Positions 35,789 through 49,364 of a stretch of 64,000 nucleotides of DNA are shown one piece after another. The notes beneath the pieces were generated by a model. That model made no database searches. It saw nothing but the letters and a program-made list of their open reading frames with translations, and was not told where the DNA came from. The translations under genes were made by a program, and so were the position numbers. Positions within the stretch are counted from its first letter, which is position 1; each line of letters starts with the position of its first letter. The stretch is from the NCBI RefSeq assembly GCF_031755915.1, contig NC_083382.1:2852001-2916000 (forward strand), written 5' to 3'. The DNA comes from Ziziphus jujuba. Lineage: Eukaryota; Streptophyta; Magnoliopsida; Rosales; Rhamnaceae.

Positions 35789-38700
35789 TGTAACACCCCA
35801 TCCCGAAGTACACCGGAAATTTTCTCAAATTTGACCAAGGTTGATCGGGTTTGACCGCCGTTGACCCAGAAGGGGTTAAATATTGACTTTTTGCTCCTAA
35901 TGGAATTTCACATTGACTGAGGTACCGTTATGAAGTACACGTTGTCACGAGTTTATAGACTAGTAGCACATTGAAAACGGAGCTACGGTTTGAAAGTTAT
36001 GAGCAAAACAAGTTGAGGTCCAAAGGGTGCTGAGTTGACTTTTTGTTCATGCAAAGTTGAGCTTTGACTCATGCATGGTTGTGAAGTACTCGTCGATATG
36101 AGTCCGTAGATTAGCGGCACGTCCGATTTGGACATGTGGTTTGAATGTTATGGACATGCGAAGTTTTCCAATTACCGCAATATTTTATTCTATTTTGGAA
36201 TTATGCACAGTGCATGAACAGTGATACCACGTGTCGACATCTTAGAGGTCCACATGGGTGAACAATGCCACCCACGGTGGTCTTAAACCGGTGTGAAAAG
36301 AGGGGGGGGGGGAGAGAGAAAGAGAAAGAGGGGAGAGAGAGGAGAGAGAGAGTGAGAGAGAGAACCACCGGCCGCCGGAGTTGCAAACTTTTCTGGCCGA
36401 ATCTTGCCACATGTGCTGGCCAAGCAGGAGCGCCTCTCCATTTCCGGCCAAACCCCAAAATTTCACCGCCAACCGACAGGCGACGCTTCTGGATCGGGGC
36501 TTTTTCCTGCGGCCGTGCCGATTTTTTCAACTTCCGAGATCTCCTCATTCCGGCCTCCATTCTTGTCACCGCTGGTCCCGTTGAGACCGTCTCCCTTCAA
36601 CCTACAAAACCCCTGAAAATCTTAGCCATCGGCCACCGGAGGCGACAGTTTCCGGTGGGTCTCCGCGGCTCACCGGAAAATCCAATTCCGGCGAGTACCC
36701 AGTCATGTCTTCGGCCCCTCCCCACTAATTCTAACCCCCTGAACTCAAATCTGGGGTCCTTTTCCTCCAATTCGCGATGGTTTGGGAGAATCGAGGCTCT
36801 AAAACCTGAGAGCTTACCGGCGAGATTCCAGCCACCATCGGTCCGATCTCCGGAAAGTAAGACAAGATTCATAATCCCCACCTCACAAGCTTCAATTCGG
36901 TATATTGCTTGTAAATTTTGGTTAACGTTTGTGTTAGACCCCCCGGGTACCGGGTATTATTTACCCGAATAAAATATTAATTTATTTGAGATGTGTAATG
37001 TTGTTGTTCTAGGAGCACGTGTGTATCGTGGAATTGATCCCATGGAGGATCTTAGGTTAATTGCGTGCTCGAGGTGAGTGACCCACCTTAAAAACTATTT
37101 TCAGGTGATGATTTATATTTATTTGGAGATATTTGAATATTTGGAAAATATATGTATGTGGTTGGAATTTTATAAAATTGGGTATTTATTTTATAATGTC
37201 AAATTTCGGATGTTTGGTTATATGCATACATATATATATTTTGATGCCATGATTAAATATTGGAGAAATTCAAAGAATTTATGATTTAAATTCTGGATTG
37301 TTATTATTATTATTTTTACTAAGAATTTTCATGTACAATCAAGGGCTTATGAAGAGAAAATATATTTAAATATTTCTATGAGCCTTATATATTATTTTGG
37401 AGGAAAAAAATTGATTTAAAGGATTTAAAGAAAAATATTGGTATATTTGGGAATTTAAAGAAATTGTCGTTTGATTTATTTTAATTATTGCTATGGTTAT
37501 TATTCAAATATTGTGCACAACTATATGAATTAATTATATATGGAATTTATATGGTTTCCATATTACTGATTTAAATTGATTTTGAGAATTTGAGAAAAAT
37601 ATGGATTTAAAATATTATGTTTTAAAAATATTTATGCTGGGAATATTAATGGCTTGATCTTATGCCATTGGAAGATTTGGATATTTAAATTGATGGAATT
37701 GAGAGTTGATGAATTTGAAATTGATGGTATTTATGCGATGAATTTATGACGGTGATTTATAAAGAAATTGTGGAAAATTTACAGGTTTAATTGGATGGAA
37801 CAAACCCGGTAGTATTTATAAGATTTTGAGATTTGAAAATAAATATATTGATTTTATGCTTTTTAGCTGCACCATACACGTACTGGTGTTCTTTATACAT
37901 GGATTTGATTAGCGCGTAGGTGGATGTGATGAGTGTGCAGATAGGTGTGAGTAGCGCACAGGTGATTATGGTATTGTCCTGTGGTTGCCATCGGATGAGG
38001 GTAGGCCGCCCTTCCATGGCCGGAACGCCTGTTTGCAGCGGCGCGGTGGGATGCCACGCGACCGTATGCCGGTTTCTCTCTTTAACTTCCTGTCTGGCAG
38101 TACCTTGGGACGCTGGGTACTGTTGGCGCTACTGGTATACAGTGGGTGCATCAAGTGATTTTCAGAACTTGGATTTCAAAATAAATATTTTGAAATTGTA
38201 TTCAAATTAAGAAGATATTTAATGTTGTTTTTATTATTTATTTCAAATGGAGGATTTAATTTGATTTAATTATTCATTTATTTAATTGTTCAATTAATTA
38301 ATTCATTCTAATTATTTTATTATTTCCTGAATTGTCTTAATGTAAGTTTCATTAATATTTTTGTATTATTTGTTTATGACATTTATTAATTATTTAGTAA
38401 TTGTTACTAGCTATTTTTATTTCTATTTGTTTCATTATAAATTTTGGATCCTTGAATTTTCGTGTTTTATTGGAAAATTATTGACTAATTGATTCCTTGG
38501 TTTTTGGGGAATACAAATAACGGGTTTTGCGAAAATGTTTTAAAAGGGGAACCTTTCCAACATAGTGAATAGTGAGGGTTTTGAGAGAAAATATTATTTC
38601 CAATTAATTATTAATTATTTATTTATTTATCTTTAATTAATCAAGTGTGCTATAATTTTCGTTACTATTATAATTGTACAGTAGATAGGGTCACTCACTG

Positions 38701-39163
38701 AGATGATTAGCATCTCATATTTGTAACTTTCATTCTCCTAGGTCCAGGTTGGGAGACGTTGATCGTCCTGAACGAACTCGACGTCTCAGTTCATTGCCGA
38801 AAGTCCAAGAAGCATTTCTTTTCTTTTTCCTTTCCATCTTGTATTGCTTCTTTATCTGACATTGTATTAATTCCACATTTATTGTATAATGCTCTGTATA
38901 CTGTATTGGATATTTAGTTATTAATTATGCACTGATTTATTGTTATTCATTTGGAGTCTGCAAATTTGTGGAATTATATTGTTGTAATGTGAGAGGAATA
39001 AGGGGATGTATATAGAAGTGTTTTTTCAGTGCAGGAAATTTGTGGTAAGTCCAACCCTTAGGGGAGGTTCTGTCGGATTTTCCATTGGAGGGTTCGGTAG
39101 GGTTTCCCTGGGATCAGGGCTCGTCTAGAATTCCCGGTGAGGAATTTTGGACGAGTCCTGATA
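35789..39163 (+). repeat. 5' LTR of the two-LTR element
   Basis: It starts TGTAACACCCCATCCC and ends GAGTCCTGATA, where the usual CCTGACA end has one change. It has the GA-rich 5' module (about 36302-36362) and the 'gccatcgg' 3' module (37988). Splice-like signals are intact in this copy: a donor at 36857, an acceptor before 37013, a donor at 37074, and an acceptor before 38742. Confidence 0.9.
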
Positions 39164-39165
39164 GT

Positions 39166-39176
39166 TGGTATCAGAG
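39166..39176 (+). other. Primer binding site (tRNA-iMet)
   Basis: TGGTATCAGAG lies 2 bp after the 5' LTR end. It is complementary to the 3' end of plant initiator tRNA-Met, the usual primer of this retrotransposon group. Confidence 0.85.
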
Positions 39177-39594
39177 ATCTAGGTTCTAGTATTCCTAAGG
39201 GACTGTGCATTGTTGTGCGTCCCATCCGTGTCTAATCTCTCGTTTTACTCATCTTAAAGTGTTTCTTCCCTTTATCTCGAAGCAGATTCGTTGCCCGAGT
39301 TTAAATAACTCTAATCTTCGAGGGTGTTAATGAGAATGACCTATCCTAACGGGGAATTCCTATGGCCTAGTCAATGGTCGAGGATTGCTTTTTCTTTATC
39401 GAAGGTCAAGTAATGGGGCAGATCCAATTCTGTGAATCTTTTTGGGATTCGAAGTGGTCCTAGATATGGATTGAATAGTTATGAATCTTATGTTTATGGA
39501 CCGCTACCATAAAGGAGTAAAATTAAAGTGATTCAGCTTACCTGAAATGGTGCTTCGTGGAGGAGTTAGGAGGCCTTTACCGTGGTTAATTTTT

Positions 39595-40015
39595 ATCCTC
39601 GTCTCCAAAGAGCTATCGAAGAATGGTTGTCAAGGGTATTTGACCCATGTGGTTGATGCCCAAGTAGATGGTGAGCGTTCGAACTGCTCATAGTAGGAAG
39701 CAATTCGAAAGCGTTTTCCCCACAAGTTATCTGGATTACGACCGTAAAAAAGATATCAAATCACCATTAAATTGGCTTTAGATATCGCTCTATTTCAGTA
39801 CCGCCACACCGTGCGACTCCATCAAAGTTAAAGGACTTAAAGGCTCAGCTGCAAGATTTGGTGAATAAAGGTTTCGCTAGATCAATCATATCATCGTGAA
39901 TGACATCAGCTTCGTTCATGGAGAAGAAGGATGATTGCCTAAGGGTGTGTATCGGCTACCAACGACTTAACAAGGTGACCACCCATAATCGATACCCGTT
40001 GCCGAGTATGAATGT
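39595..40015 (+). pseudogene. Ty3/gypsy pol fragment: protease end and reverse transcriptase start
   Basis: Frames with stops and frameshifts encode GCQGYLTHVVDAQVD, like the segment after the protease in plant gypsy elements. They then give an 'IS.PPHR' stretch, LKAQLQDLVNKGF, and [13 protein letters not shown], all typical of the N-terminal RT domain. The catalytic YxDD region is absent. The following AT-rich stretch (about 40040-40690) resembles LTR interior DNA and probably replaced the rest of RT and RNase H. Confidence 0.7.
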
Positions 40016-40699
40016 GTGTCGATCAACCTCAAGGTGTCAAGATATTTTTCCAATCTATTATTAAAAATTAAATGCTTTTCAAAGTGATATTTGAAATTAA
40101 AGGTATTCTATTCATGTTTTTATTATTTATTTAAATCGATGTTTTAGCATGAATTTCATTTAGATTGATTTTATTATTTATTTAAAATTGTGATTTAAAA
40201 TGTATTTTGACATGTTTTTATAACTCACCTTGATTATCAGAGGTTACATAAAATGTATTTTTATCATTTATTCAATTAATGTTTTAAATGTGCATTTTAC
40301 TATGGCTTTATTGTTAAAATTGATTGGATGATTTAAAACGAATTTTATTATATTGTTACTCTTATTTTAAATGCATGTTTTAAATATTTTTTTATTATTT
40401 AATTGATTAATTTTACTTATTTTAAAATGATTATTAAAATGCATTTATTCATGTTTTTATTATTGTTCCAATGTGGAATTTTAACAATTGCCTACGCAAG
40501 TTAAGGTATTTTACACTAATTAAAATAATTTTCTTATTAGTTATTATTTCATTGATTTAATTAGTACATTTCATAAATTATATTTTGATTTTTGAAGAAG
40601 TTTGGAAATTTAAGTTGGGTTGATAAATTGTATATATTTTATGTTGATGGTATATTTGAAAAATATATTTATTATTTGTTTTATGTTATGGTTTTTCCA

Positions 40700-41560
40700 A
40701 GAGCGATTTAAGGGTTAAGTATCGCCAACTGAGAGTCCAAAGTAGGATATCCTTGAGTTCAAAAAGGAGATCCTAAAGGAAGCACGTGATTCAATGTATG
40801 TGATACACCCCAAAGGCATAAGGATATATCAAATGCTCACTAAGTATTATTGGTGGATCAGCACGATAGAGGAAGTTGCCGAATTAGAATCAAGGTACGT
40901 AAGCTGCCGACAAGTGGAAGCGGGAAGTAGAAATGTTAGCGTACCTTTTACTGGTACGAGAGTGGTTCTCTCGGAGACAAGTCGGCCAAGCTGTTCGTAA
41001 AGTGTATCATGAGACTACACAGAGTATCAATCGCCATTACGTTTAATTGAGATTAGAGCTTTACTTTAAGACTATGATGAAGGTTAACAGATACACTTGG
41101 AGCGAGACTTAACTACTGCATCGCCTTCCACCACAGGTCATTGGACAAGTGAAGTGCAGAATTTATACTTCGGAAGTTATGCTGAGACCGTGCATTATGT
41201 AATATTGAATGAAGTGGGAATAAGCAATTGTTGTTGATAAGGTCCGTTGTAATATTAGCTACAAGGCAAGCATCGAAATGTCTTCGTATGAGATTCTATA
41301 TGAAAGGCAGTGTCGAACCCTACTATATTGGAGTGAAGTAGGTGAGGAGAATCACCATACGATAACCAACCTGAATTGGATGCGAACACCTATGGATGAC
41401 TATGAATAAGGTGAAGGTCATCCGAGAGAGTTTGAAGACCGCTCAGAAATCGACAAAAAAGTTAACCTGACGTGCAAGGAAAAGATCTTGAATTCGAAGT
41501 CCGAGATTGAGTTTTTTTGAAATTATCTCCATAAAAGAGAGTCGTACGCTTTGGTTGATT
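40700..41560 (+). pseudogene. Ty3/gypsy integrase fragment
   Basis: The phrase ILKEARDSMYVIHPK, followed by YYWW, corresponds to the zinc-binding start of integrase, with the H...H...C region partly lost. Further on, YEILYERQCRTLLYW and VIRESLKTAQ match the C-terminal region. Many stops and frameshifts lie between them, and the catalytic core is not recognisable. Confidence 0.65.
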
Positions 41561-41904
41561 GAGAGAGCTAAGTTCTCATTATCTTAGTTTCTACGAGGTT
41601 ATTGGAAGAATTGGTTTTGTGGTATGCAAGTTAGTATTTTCGGGAAAGCAGACATGGGTATGCAGCGTAATTCACGTATTGTTGCTACAAAAGGACATCA
41701 AAGACCGTCATGCATGGAGCGACTAAGACAGATTTTTAAAGTCATGAAGAATGCGTATGGGTCAATAAGACTATGTTCTCAAGTTAAAAGTCTCGTGGTG
41801 AATTAATCTAGTCGAGAAAACAACATGAAAGCTCGAGGCACAAATCCGCAGCCAATATTCTTATGCGTTTCTGTGACGTATAAAATTTCGAGGATGAAAT
41901 TTTT

Positions 41905-41918
41905 ATAAGGGGGGAAGA
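41905..41918 (+). other. Polypurine tract of the two-LTR element
   Basis: ATAAGGGGGGAAGA sits directly before the 3' LTR start at 41920, in the standard position for plus-strand priming. Confidence 0.8.
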
Positions 41919-41919
41919 T

Positions 41920-44900
41920 TGTAACACCCCGTCCCGCACCGGAAATTTTCTCAAATTTGACCAAGGTTGACCGGGTTTGACCGTCGTTGACCAAGAAGGG
42001 GTCAAAAGTTGACTTTTTGCTCCTAATGGAATTTCACATTGACCAAGGTACCGTTATGAAGTACACGTTGTCACAAGTTCATATACTAGTAGCACATTGA
42101 AAACGGAGCTACAGTGTGAATGTTATAAGCAAAAAAAGTTGAGGTCCAAACTGTCCAAGGGATGCTGGAGTTGACTTTTTGTTCATGCCAAGTTGAGCTT
42201 TAACTCATGCATGGTTGTGAAGTACTCGTCAATATGACTCCGTAGACTAATGGCACATCCGATTTGGACATGTAGTTTGAAAGTTATGGTATTGCGAAGT
42301 TTTCCAATTACCGCAATATTTTATTCTATTTTCGAATTATGCATAGTGCGTGAACAGTGACGCCAAATGTCGACATCTTAGAGGTCCACGTGGGTGAACA
42401 ATGCCACCCACAGTGGCCTTAAACCGGTGTGAAAAGAGGGGGGAGGAGAGAGAAAAAGAGAGAGGGGAGAGAGAGAGTGAGAGAGAGAACCACCGGCCGC
42501 TGGAGTTGCAAAATTTTCTGGCCGAATCTTGCCACACACGCCGGCCAGACAGGAGCACCTCTCCATTTCCGGCCAAACCCCAAACTTTCATGGCCAACCA
42601 ACAGGCGACGCGCCCGGATAGGGGCTTTTTTCGCAAAGCCAATTTCTTCAACTGCCGAGATCTCCTCATTCCGGCCTCCATTCTTGTCACCGCCGGTCCC
42701 GTTGAGACCGTCTCCCTTCAACTTACAAAACCCCCGAAAATCTCAGCAATCAGCCACCGGACGCGCCGCCGGAGGCGATGGTTTCCGGTGGATCTCCGCG
42801 GCTCGCCGGAAAATCCAATTCCGACGAGTACCTAGTCACGTCTCCGGCCCCTCCCCACTAATTCCGATCCCTTGAAGTCAGATCCAGGGTCCTTTTTCTC
42901 CAATTCGAGACGGTTTGGGAGAATCGAGGCTCTAAATACCGAGAGCTTTCCGGCGAGATTCCGGCCACCATCGGTCCGATCTCCGGAAAGTAAGACCGGA
43001 TTCATAATCCCCGCCTCACAAGCTTCGATTCGGTATATTGCTTGTAAATTTTGGTTAATGTTTTTGTTAGACCCCTTGGGTACCGGGTATTATTTACCAG
43101 AATAAAATATTAATTTATTTGAGATGTATAATGTTGTTGTTCTAGGAGCACGTGTGCATCGTGGAATTGATCCCATGGAGGATCTTGGGTTAATTGCGTG
43201 CTCAAGGTGAGTGACCCACCTTAAAAACTATTTTCGGGTGATGATTTATATTTATTTGGTGATATTTGAATATTTGGAAAATATACGTATGTGGTTGGAA
43301 TTTTATAAAATTGGGTATTTATTTTATAATGTCAAATTTCGGATGTTTGGTTATATGCATACATATATATATTTTGATGCCATGATTGAATATTGGAGAA
43401 ATTCAAAAAATTTATGATTTAAATTCTGGATTGTTATCATTATTATTTTTACGGAGAATTTTCATGTACAATCAAGGGCTTATGAAGAGAAAATATATTT
43501 AAATATTTCTGTGATCCTTATTTATTATTTTGGAGGAAAAAATTGATTTAAAGGATTTAAAGAAAAATATTGGTATATTTGGGAATTTAAAGAAATTGTC
43601 GTTTGATTTATTTTAATTATTGCTATGGTTATTATTGAATTATTGTGCACAACTATATGAATTAATTATATATGGAATTTATATGGTTTCCATATTACTG
43701 ATTTAAATTGATTTTGAGAATTTGAGAAAAATATGGATTTAAATTATTATGTTTTAAAAATATTTATACTGGGAATATTAATGGCTTGATCTTATGCCAT
43801 TGGAAGATTTGGATATTTAAATTGATGGAATTGAGAGTTGATGAATTTGAAATTGATGATATTTATGCGATGAATTTATGACGGTTATTTATAAAGAAAT
43901 TGTAGAAAATTTACGGGTTTAATTGGATGGAATAAACCCGGTAGTATTTATAAGATTTTGAGATTTGAAAATAAATATATTGATTTTATGATTTTTAGAC
44001 GCACCGTACACGTACTGGTGTTCTTTATACATGGATTTGATTAGCGTACAGGTGGATGTGATGAGTGCGCAGGTAGGTGTGAGTAGCGCACAGGCGATTA
44101 TCGGGTTGTCCTGTGGTTGCCATCGGATGAGGGTAGGCTCCTCCTCCATGGCCGGGACGCCTGTTTGCAGCGGCGCGGTGGGACGCCACGCGACCGTATG
44201 CCAGTTTCTCTCTTTAACCTCCTTTCTGACAGTACCTTGGGACGCTAGGTACTATTGGCGCCACTGGTATGTAGTGGGTGCATCAAGTGATTTTCAGAAC
44301 TTGGATTTCAAAATAAATATTTTAAAATTGTATTCAAATTAAGAAGATATTTAATGTTGTTTTTATTATTTATTTTAAATGGAGGATTTAATTTGATTTA
44401 ATTATTCATTTATTTAATTGTTCAATTAATTGATTCATTCTAATTATTTTATTATTTCCTGAATTGTCTTAATGTAAGTTTCATTAATATTTTTGTATTA
44501 TTTGTTTATGACATTTATTAATTATTTAGTAATTGTTACTAGCTATTTTTATTTCTATTTGTTTCATTATAAATTTTGGATCCTTGAATTTTCGTGTTTT
44601 ATTGGAAAATTATTGACTAATTGATTCCTTGGGTTTCAGGGAATACAAATAACGGGTTTTGCGAAAATGTTTTAAAAGGGGAACCTTTCCAACGGAGTGA
44701 ATAGTAAAAGTTTTGAGAGAAAATATTATTTACAATTAATTATTAATTATTTATTTATTTATCCTTAATTAATCAAGTGTGCTATAATTTTTGTTACTAT
44801 TATAATTGTACAGTAAATAGGGTCACTCACTGAGATGATTAGTATCTCATATTTGTAAATTTCATTCCCCTAGGTGCAGATTGGGAGACGTTGATCGTCT

Positions 44901-45295
44901 AGGGAGAACTCAATGTCTCAGTTCATTGCCGAAAGTCCAACAAGCATTTCTTTCTTTTTTCCTCTCCATCTTGTATTACTTCTTTATCTGACAGTGTATT
45001 AATTTCACATTTATTGTATAATGATCTGTATACTGTATTGGACATTTAGTTATTAATTATGCACTGATTTACTATTATTCATTTGGAGTGCTGCAAATTT
45101 GTGGAATTATATTGTAGTACTGTGAGAGGAATAAGGGGATGTATATGGAAGTGTGTTTTCAGTCCAAAACATTTATGGTAAGTCCAACCCTTAGGGGAGG
45201 TTCTACCGGATTTTCCATTGAAGGGTCCGGTAGGGTTTCCCTGGGATTAGGGCTTGTTTAGGATTCCGGTGAGAAATTTTGGACGGGTCCTGACA
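41920..45295 (+). repeat. 3' LTR of the two-LTR element
   Basis: It starts TGTAACACCCCGTCCC and ends GGGTCCTGACA. It is nearly the same length as the 5' LTR and collinear with it throughout. By eye the first 100 bp differ at roughly one site in twelve, including a small deletion, so the insertion is not recent. Confidence 0.9.
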
Positions 45296-45360
45296 GATAT
45301 ACACATTAAATTCACTTCGAAATAAATTAAGTTTTTGTAATAAAAATTTAAGTATTCTAG

Positions 45361-48300
45361 TGTAACACCCCATCCTGAAGTACACCGAAAATTTCTCAAA
45401 TTTGACCAAGGTTGACCGGGTTTGACAATCGTTGACCGATAAGGGATTAAATGTTGACTTTTTGCTCCTGATGCAATCTCACATTGACCGAGGTACTATT
45501 ACAAAGTACGCATTGTCACGAGTCCATAAACTAGTAGCGCGTTGAAAACGGAGCTACGGTTTGAAAGTTATAAGCAAAACAAGTTAAGGTCTAAACTGTC
45601 CAAGGGGTGCCAGAGTTGACTTTTTATTCATGCAAAGTTGAGCTTTGACTCATGCATGGTTGTGAAGTACTTGTCAATACGAGTCCGTAAACTAGCGGCA
45701 CGTCCAATTTGGACACGTGGTTTGAAAGTTATGGAGCTGTAAAATTTTTCAAATACAGTATTATTTTAGTATTATTTTTAAATATGTGAACAGTGTGCCA
45801 CGTGTGACTTAATAAAAGGTCATGTGTCACAATGGTGAGATGCTACATGTCAACTATGGTTAAAGACCATATTATTTTATTATTATTTTATACAATAATA
45901 TTATTTTATTATTATTTAATTATTTCTTTTATTTTCTTTTTCTTTCTTTTTCTTTTTTTTTTTTTTTATTCTTTTCCCCCACGTGGGAAAACATCCAACC
46001 CCCCCCCCCCCGAGCCTTCCTTCTTCTTCTTCCTTTCCTTTCCTTTTCTTCCTCTCGGGTCCTTGCCGTTTCTCCGTTTTCGGCCACTGGTGAAGCCCAG
46101 TTCCCGGTGACCGAACCTCCAAGTTTCCTGGCCAGACGCTGCCGGACGCGCCCAGATCGGGCCGGTGAAGTTTGTGGCGGCGGGTTCAGTTTTTCCGGTG
46201 ATTCTCGCCGTTTCCGGCCAGCCCAGTCCGAATTGCCATCCCTTTCCCCCTATTTTGGGTCCTCTGAGTTCAAATATGGTCTCCAATTGTTTAAATTCGA
46301 AGTGGTTCGTAAGTTATGAGGAGGTAAAGTTCGGCCGATACTTCCCGGGAAAATTTCGGCCACCACCAGCGGAATTGGGGCCAATGGAAGCCGATAATGC
46401 GATCCTCGTTCCACAAGCTTCGATTCGGTATATTATTCGTCAATTTTGGTTAACGTTTGTGTTAAACCCCCTAGGTACCGAGTATTATTTAGCCGAATAA
46501 AATATTAATTTATTTGAGATATGTAATATTGTTGTTCTAGGAGCACGTGTACGTCATGGAATTGATCCCATGGAGGATCTTGGATTAATTGCGTGCTCCA
46601 GGTGAGTGACCCACCTTTAAAATTATTTTGGGATGTTAATATATATATTTTGTGTTAATTGGTTATTTGAAAATTATGTTTGATGTGTTGAATATTTAGT
46701 AAATTTATATTTGGAATTTTGATGCCAAAATTGAATGGAATTAAATATTTGTGCATTATAAAATATTTTGGTTTTAAATAATTTGAGATTTTGGCAATTA
46801 TTATCAAATTTCATTGTTGGAATATTTCATAATGGAATATTTCAAAAATATGCTTATGTATTCAATATTATGAAAATTTCTATCTAGAATTATATTGCCA
46901 ACTTATAATGTTTTTAATATATGTTTTGGTGCCAAAATAATATATTTGGGAATTTAAAGAAATTGTAGTTTTGATTTATTTTAATTATTGCTATGGTTAT
47001 TATTCAATTATTGTGCACAATTATATGAATTAATTATATATGGAATTTATATGGTTTTCATATTATTGTTTTAAATTGATTTTTAAGAATTTGAGAAAAT
47101 ATGGATTTAAATTATTATGTTTAAAAATATTTATGCTGGACATATTAATGGTTTGACCTTATGCTATTGGAAAATTTGGATATTCAAATTGATGGATTCG
47201 AACTTGGTGAATTTATGACGATGATTTATAAAGGAATTGTGGAAAATTTACAGGTTTAATTGGATGGAATAAACCCGGTGGTATTTATAAGATTTTGAGA
47301 TTTAAAATAAATATGTGGATTTTATGATTTTTAGATGCACCATACACGTACTGGTGTTCTGTGTATATGGATGTGATTAGTGCGCACATGGATATGATTA
47401 GCGCGCATGTGGGTGTGAGTAGTGCGCAGGTGATTTATGGGGTTGTCCTGTGGTTGCCATCGGATGAGGGTAGGCCGCCCCTCCATGGCCGGGACGCCTA
47501 TTAGCAGCGGCGCGGTGGGACGCCACGCGACCGTATGCTGGTTTCTCTCTTTAACCTCCTGTCTTGAGGTACCTTGGGACTCTGGGTACTGTTGGCGCCA
47601 CTGGTATATAGTGGGTGCATCAAGTGATTTTTAGAACATGGATTTCAAAATAAATATTTGAAATTGTATTTAAATTAAGAATATATTTAATGTTGTTTTT
47701 ATTATTTATTTAAATTTAAAGCTTTACACAAATTTTATGAAATTGTTATCGTGATTTTATTATCTATTCTCATTAATGTTTAAAAGTTATTTGCCTTAAT
47801 TTTATCATTTAAATCAATTGGTATTTTAAAATAAATTCTATTATATTTTTGTCATTTGTTTTATATCGATGTTTAAATTGATTTAAAAGGTTTCTTTGAT
47901 TATTTCATTGATTTAATTAATAAATTTTATAATTTATATATTGGGTCTATTTTTGTTCTTATGCCAAATTTCTTTAATACAAGTTTAATTATGATTTTAT
48001 TTATTGTATCCAATGATGTCTTATTCTATATTTTCCTTATAAATTTGGATCCTTAAATTCTTGTATTTTATTTGAAAGTTATTTGATTAATTATTCCTTG
48101 ATTTTCGGGGCATAAAAGACTGGGTTTTGCGAAAATGTTTTAAAAGGGAAACTTTTCCAACCGAGTGAATCGTGAGGGTTTTAAGAGAAAATATTATTTT
48201 CAATTAATTATTTATTTATTTATTCTTAATTAATTAAATGTACTATAATTTTCGTTACTATTATAATTGTACAGTAGATAGAGTCACTCACTGAGATGAT

Positions 48301-48756
48301 TAGCATCTCATATTTCTAAATTTTGTTCCCCTAGGTGCAAGGATTGGGAGACGTTGATCGTCCGGGACGAGTCCGACGTCTCAGTTCATTGCCGAAAGTC
48401 CAAGAAGCATTTCTTTCCTTTTTCCTCTTCATCTTGTATTGCTTCATCCGTCATTATATTAATTCCATATTTATTTGTATAATGCTCTGTATACTGTATT
48501 GGACATTTATTTATTAATTATGCACTGATTTCCTGTTATTCATTTGGAGTGCTGTAAATTTGTGGAATTAAATTGTAGTAGTATGGGAGGAATAAGGGGA
48601 TGTATATAGAAGTGTGTTTTCAGTGCAGGAAATTTGTGGTAAGTCCAACCCTTAGGGGAGGTTTTGTCGGATTTGCCATTGGAAGGTCCGGTAGGGTTTT
48701 CCTGAGATCAGGGCTTGTCTAGGGTTCCGGTGAGAAATTTTGGACGGGTCCTGACA
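45361..48756 (+). mobile_element. LTR-H: solo LTR
   Basis: It starts TGTAACACCCCATCC and ends GGGTCCTGACA (3396 bp). The target duplication is TCTAG (45356-45360 and 48757-48761). It combines the pyrimidine/CCCACGTGGG 5' module (45940-45990) with the 'gccatcgg' 3' module (47456). Only 65 bp separate it from the two-LTR element. Confidence 0.9.
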
Positions 48757-48836
48757 TCTAGAGAATCATAGTTCATGTTAGCAAACTGTATATAATCCAC
48801 GCTCTAGAAATACTGAAAATATTTTTCCTACATATA

Positions 48837-48957
48837 TAGTTACATGATTATCACCAATATAGGGAATGCACCAAGAGAGCATAAACCATGGTGGATGGAC
48901 ATGGCGAAAAGCACCCCACTACCCATTTCGAATTTTGGTGGTGATTCGTAAATATGT
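48837..48957 (-). pseudogene. Relic of JIP-23-like exon 1
   Basis: The plus-strand phrase TACATGATTATCACCAATAT matches the exon 1 end plus splice donor of both intact genes. The minus strand then reads through part of the 'QWGAFLHVHP' region. A deletion removes the segment between the CDWMLSWG and HVHPSW regions, and the copy stops at about 48957. It lies directly beside LTR-H. Confidence 0.75.
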
Positions 48958-49364
48958 TGATTCTTCTCTAATCTAAAAAAGACCTAATTCAAACTCTTTT
49001 GAATCATAAATTTCAAATTTGTGCTTGATTGGGCAGCTCAAATTTATATCCCTACTGTAATGAGGCAAATGGTGACATGACATTTCTTGATGAGTGATGC
49101 TTTAATTAACAATTTAAAACTAAAAATCTAATTGAAAATGTGGTATCCTTAACATTTATTATTATATCATTGTATCTTTCATTATAAATGAGATAGTTTT
49201 CTTGGTATCAAATTTGCACATACACAGAATGTATCTCATTGTTCTACAATTTGAAACCAACCTAGCTAATTGGATTTACACACACATTTATACGTGCATA
49301 CATGCAATGCAAACTAACCTTGCACCACTTTATGCACACATATAAATCATATATGAATATGTAG

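Larger units (their letters stand above)
35789..45295 (+). mobile_element. Two-LTR Ty3/gypsy element with gutted interior
   Basis: The element is 9507 bp with target duplication GATAT (35784-35788 and 45296-45300). The 5' LTR is 35789-39163 (3375 bp) and the 3' LTR 41920-45295 (3376 bp). The interior is only 2756 bp. It keeps a primer site matching initiator tRNA-Met (39166-39176) and a polypurine tract (about 41908-41918). Remains of pol come in the order protease/RT then integrase, as expected for Ty3/gypsy. The long LTRs and iMet primer site would fit the Tekay-type chromoviruses, but no chromodomain was identified. It cannot be autonomous. Confidence 0.9.
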
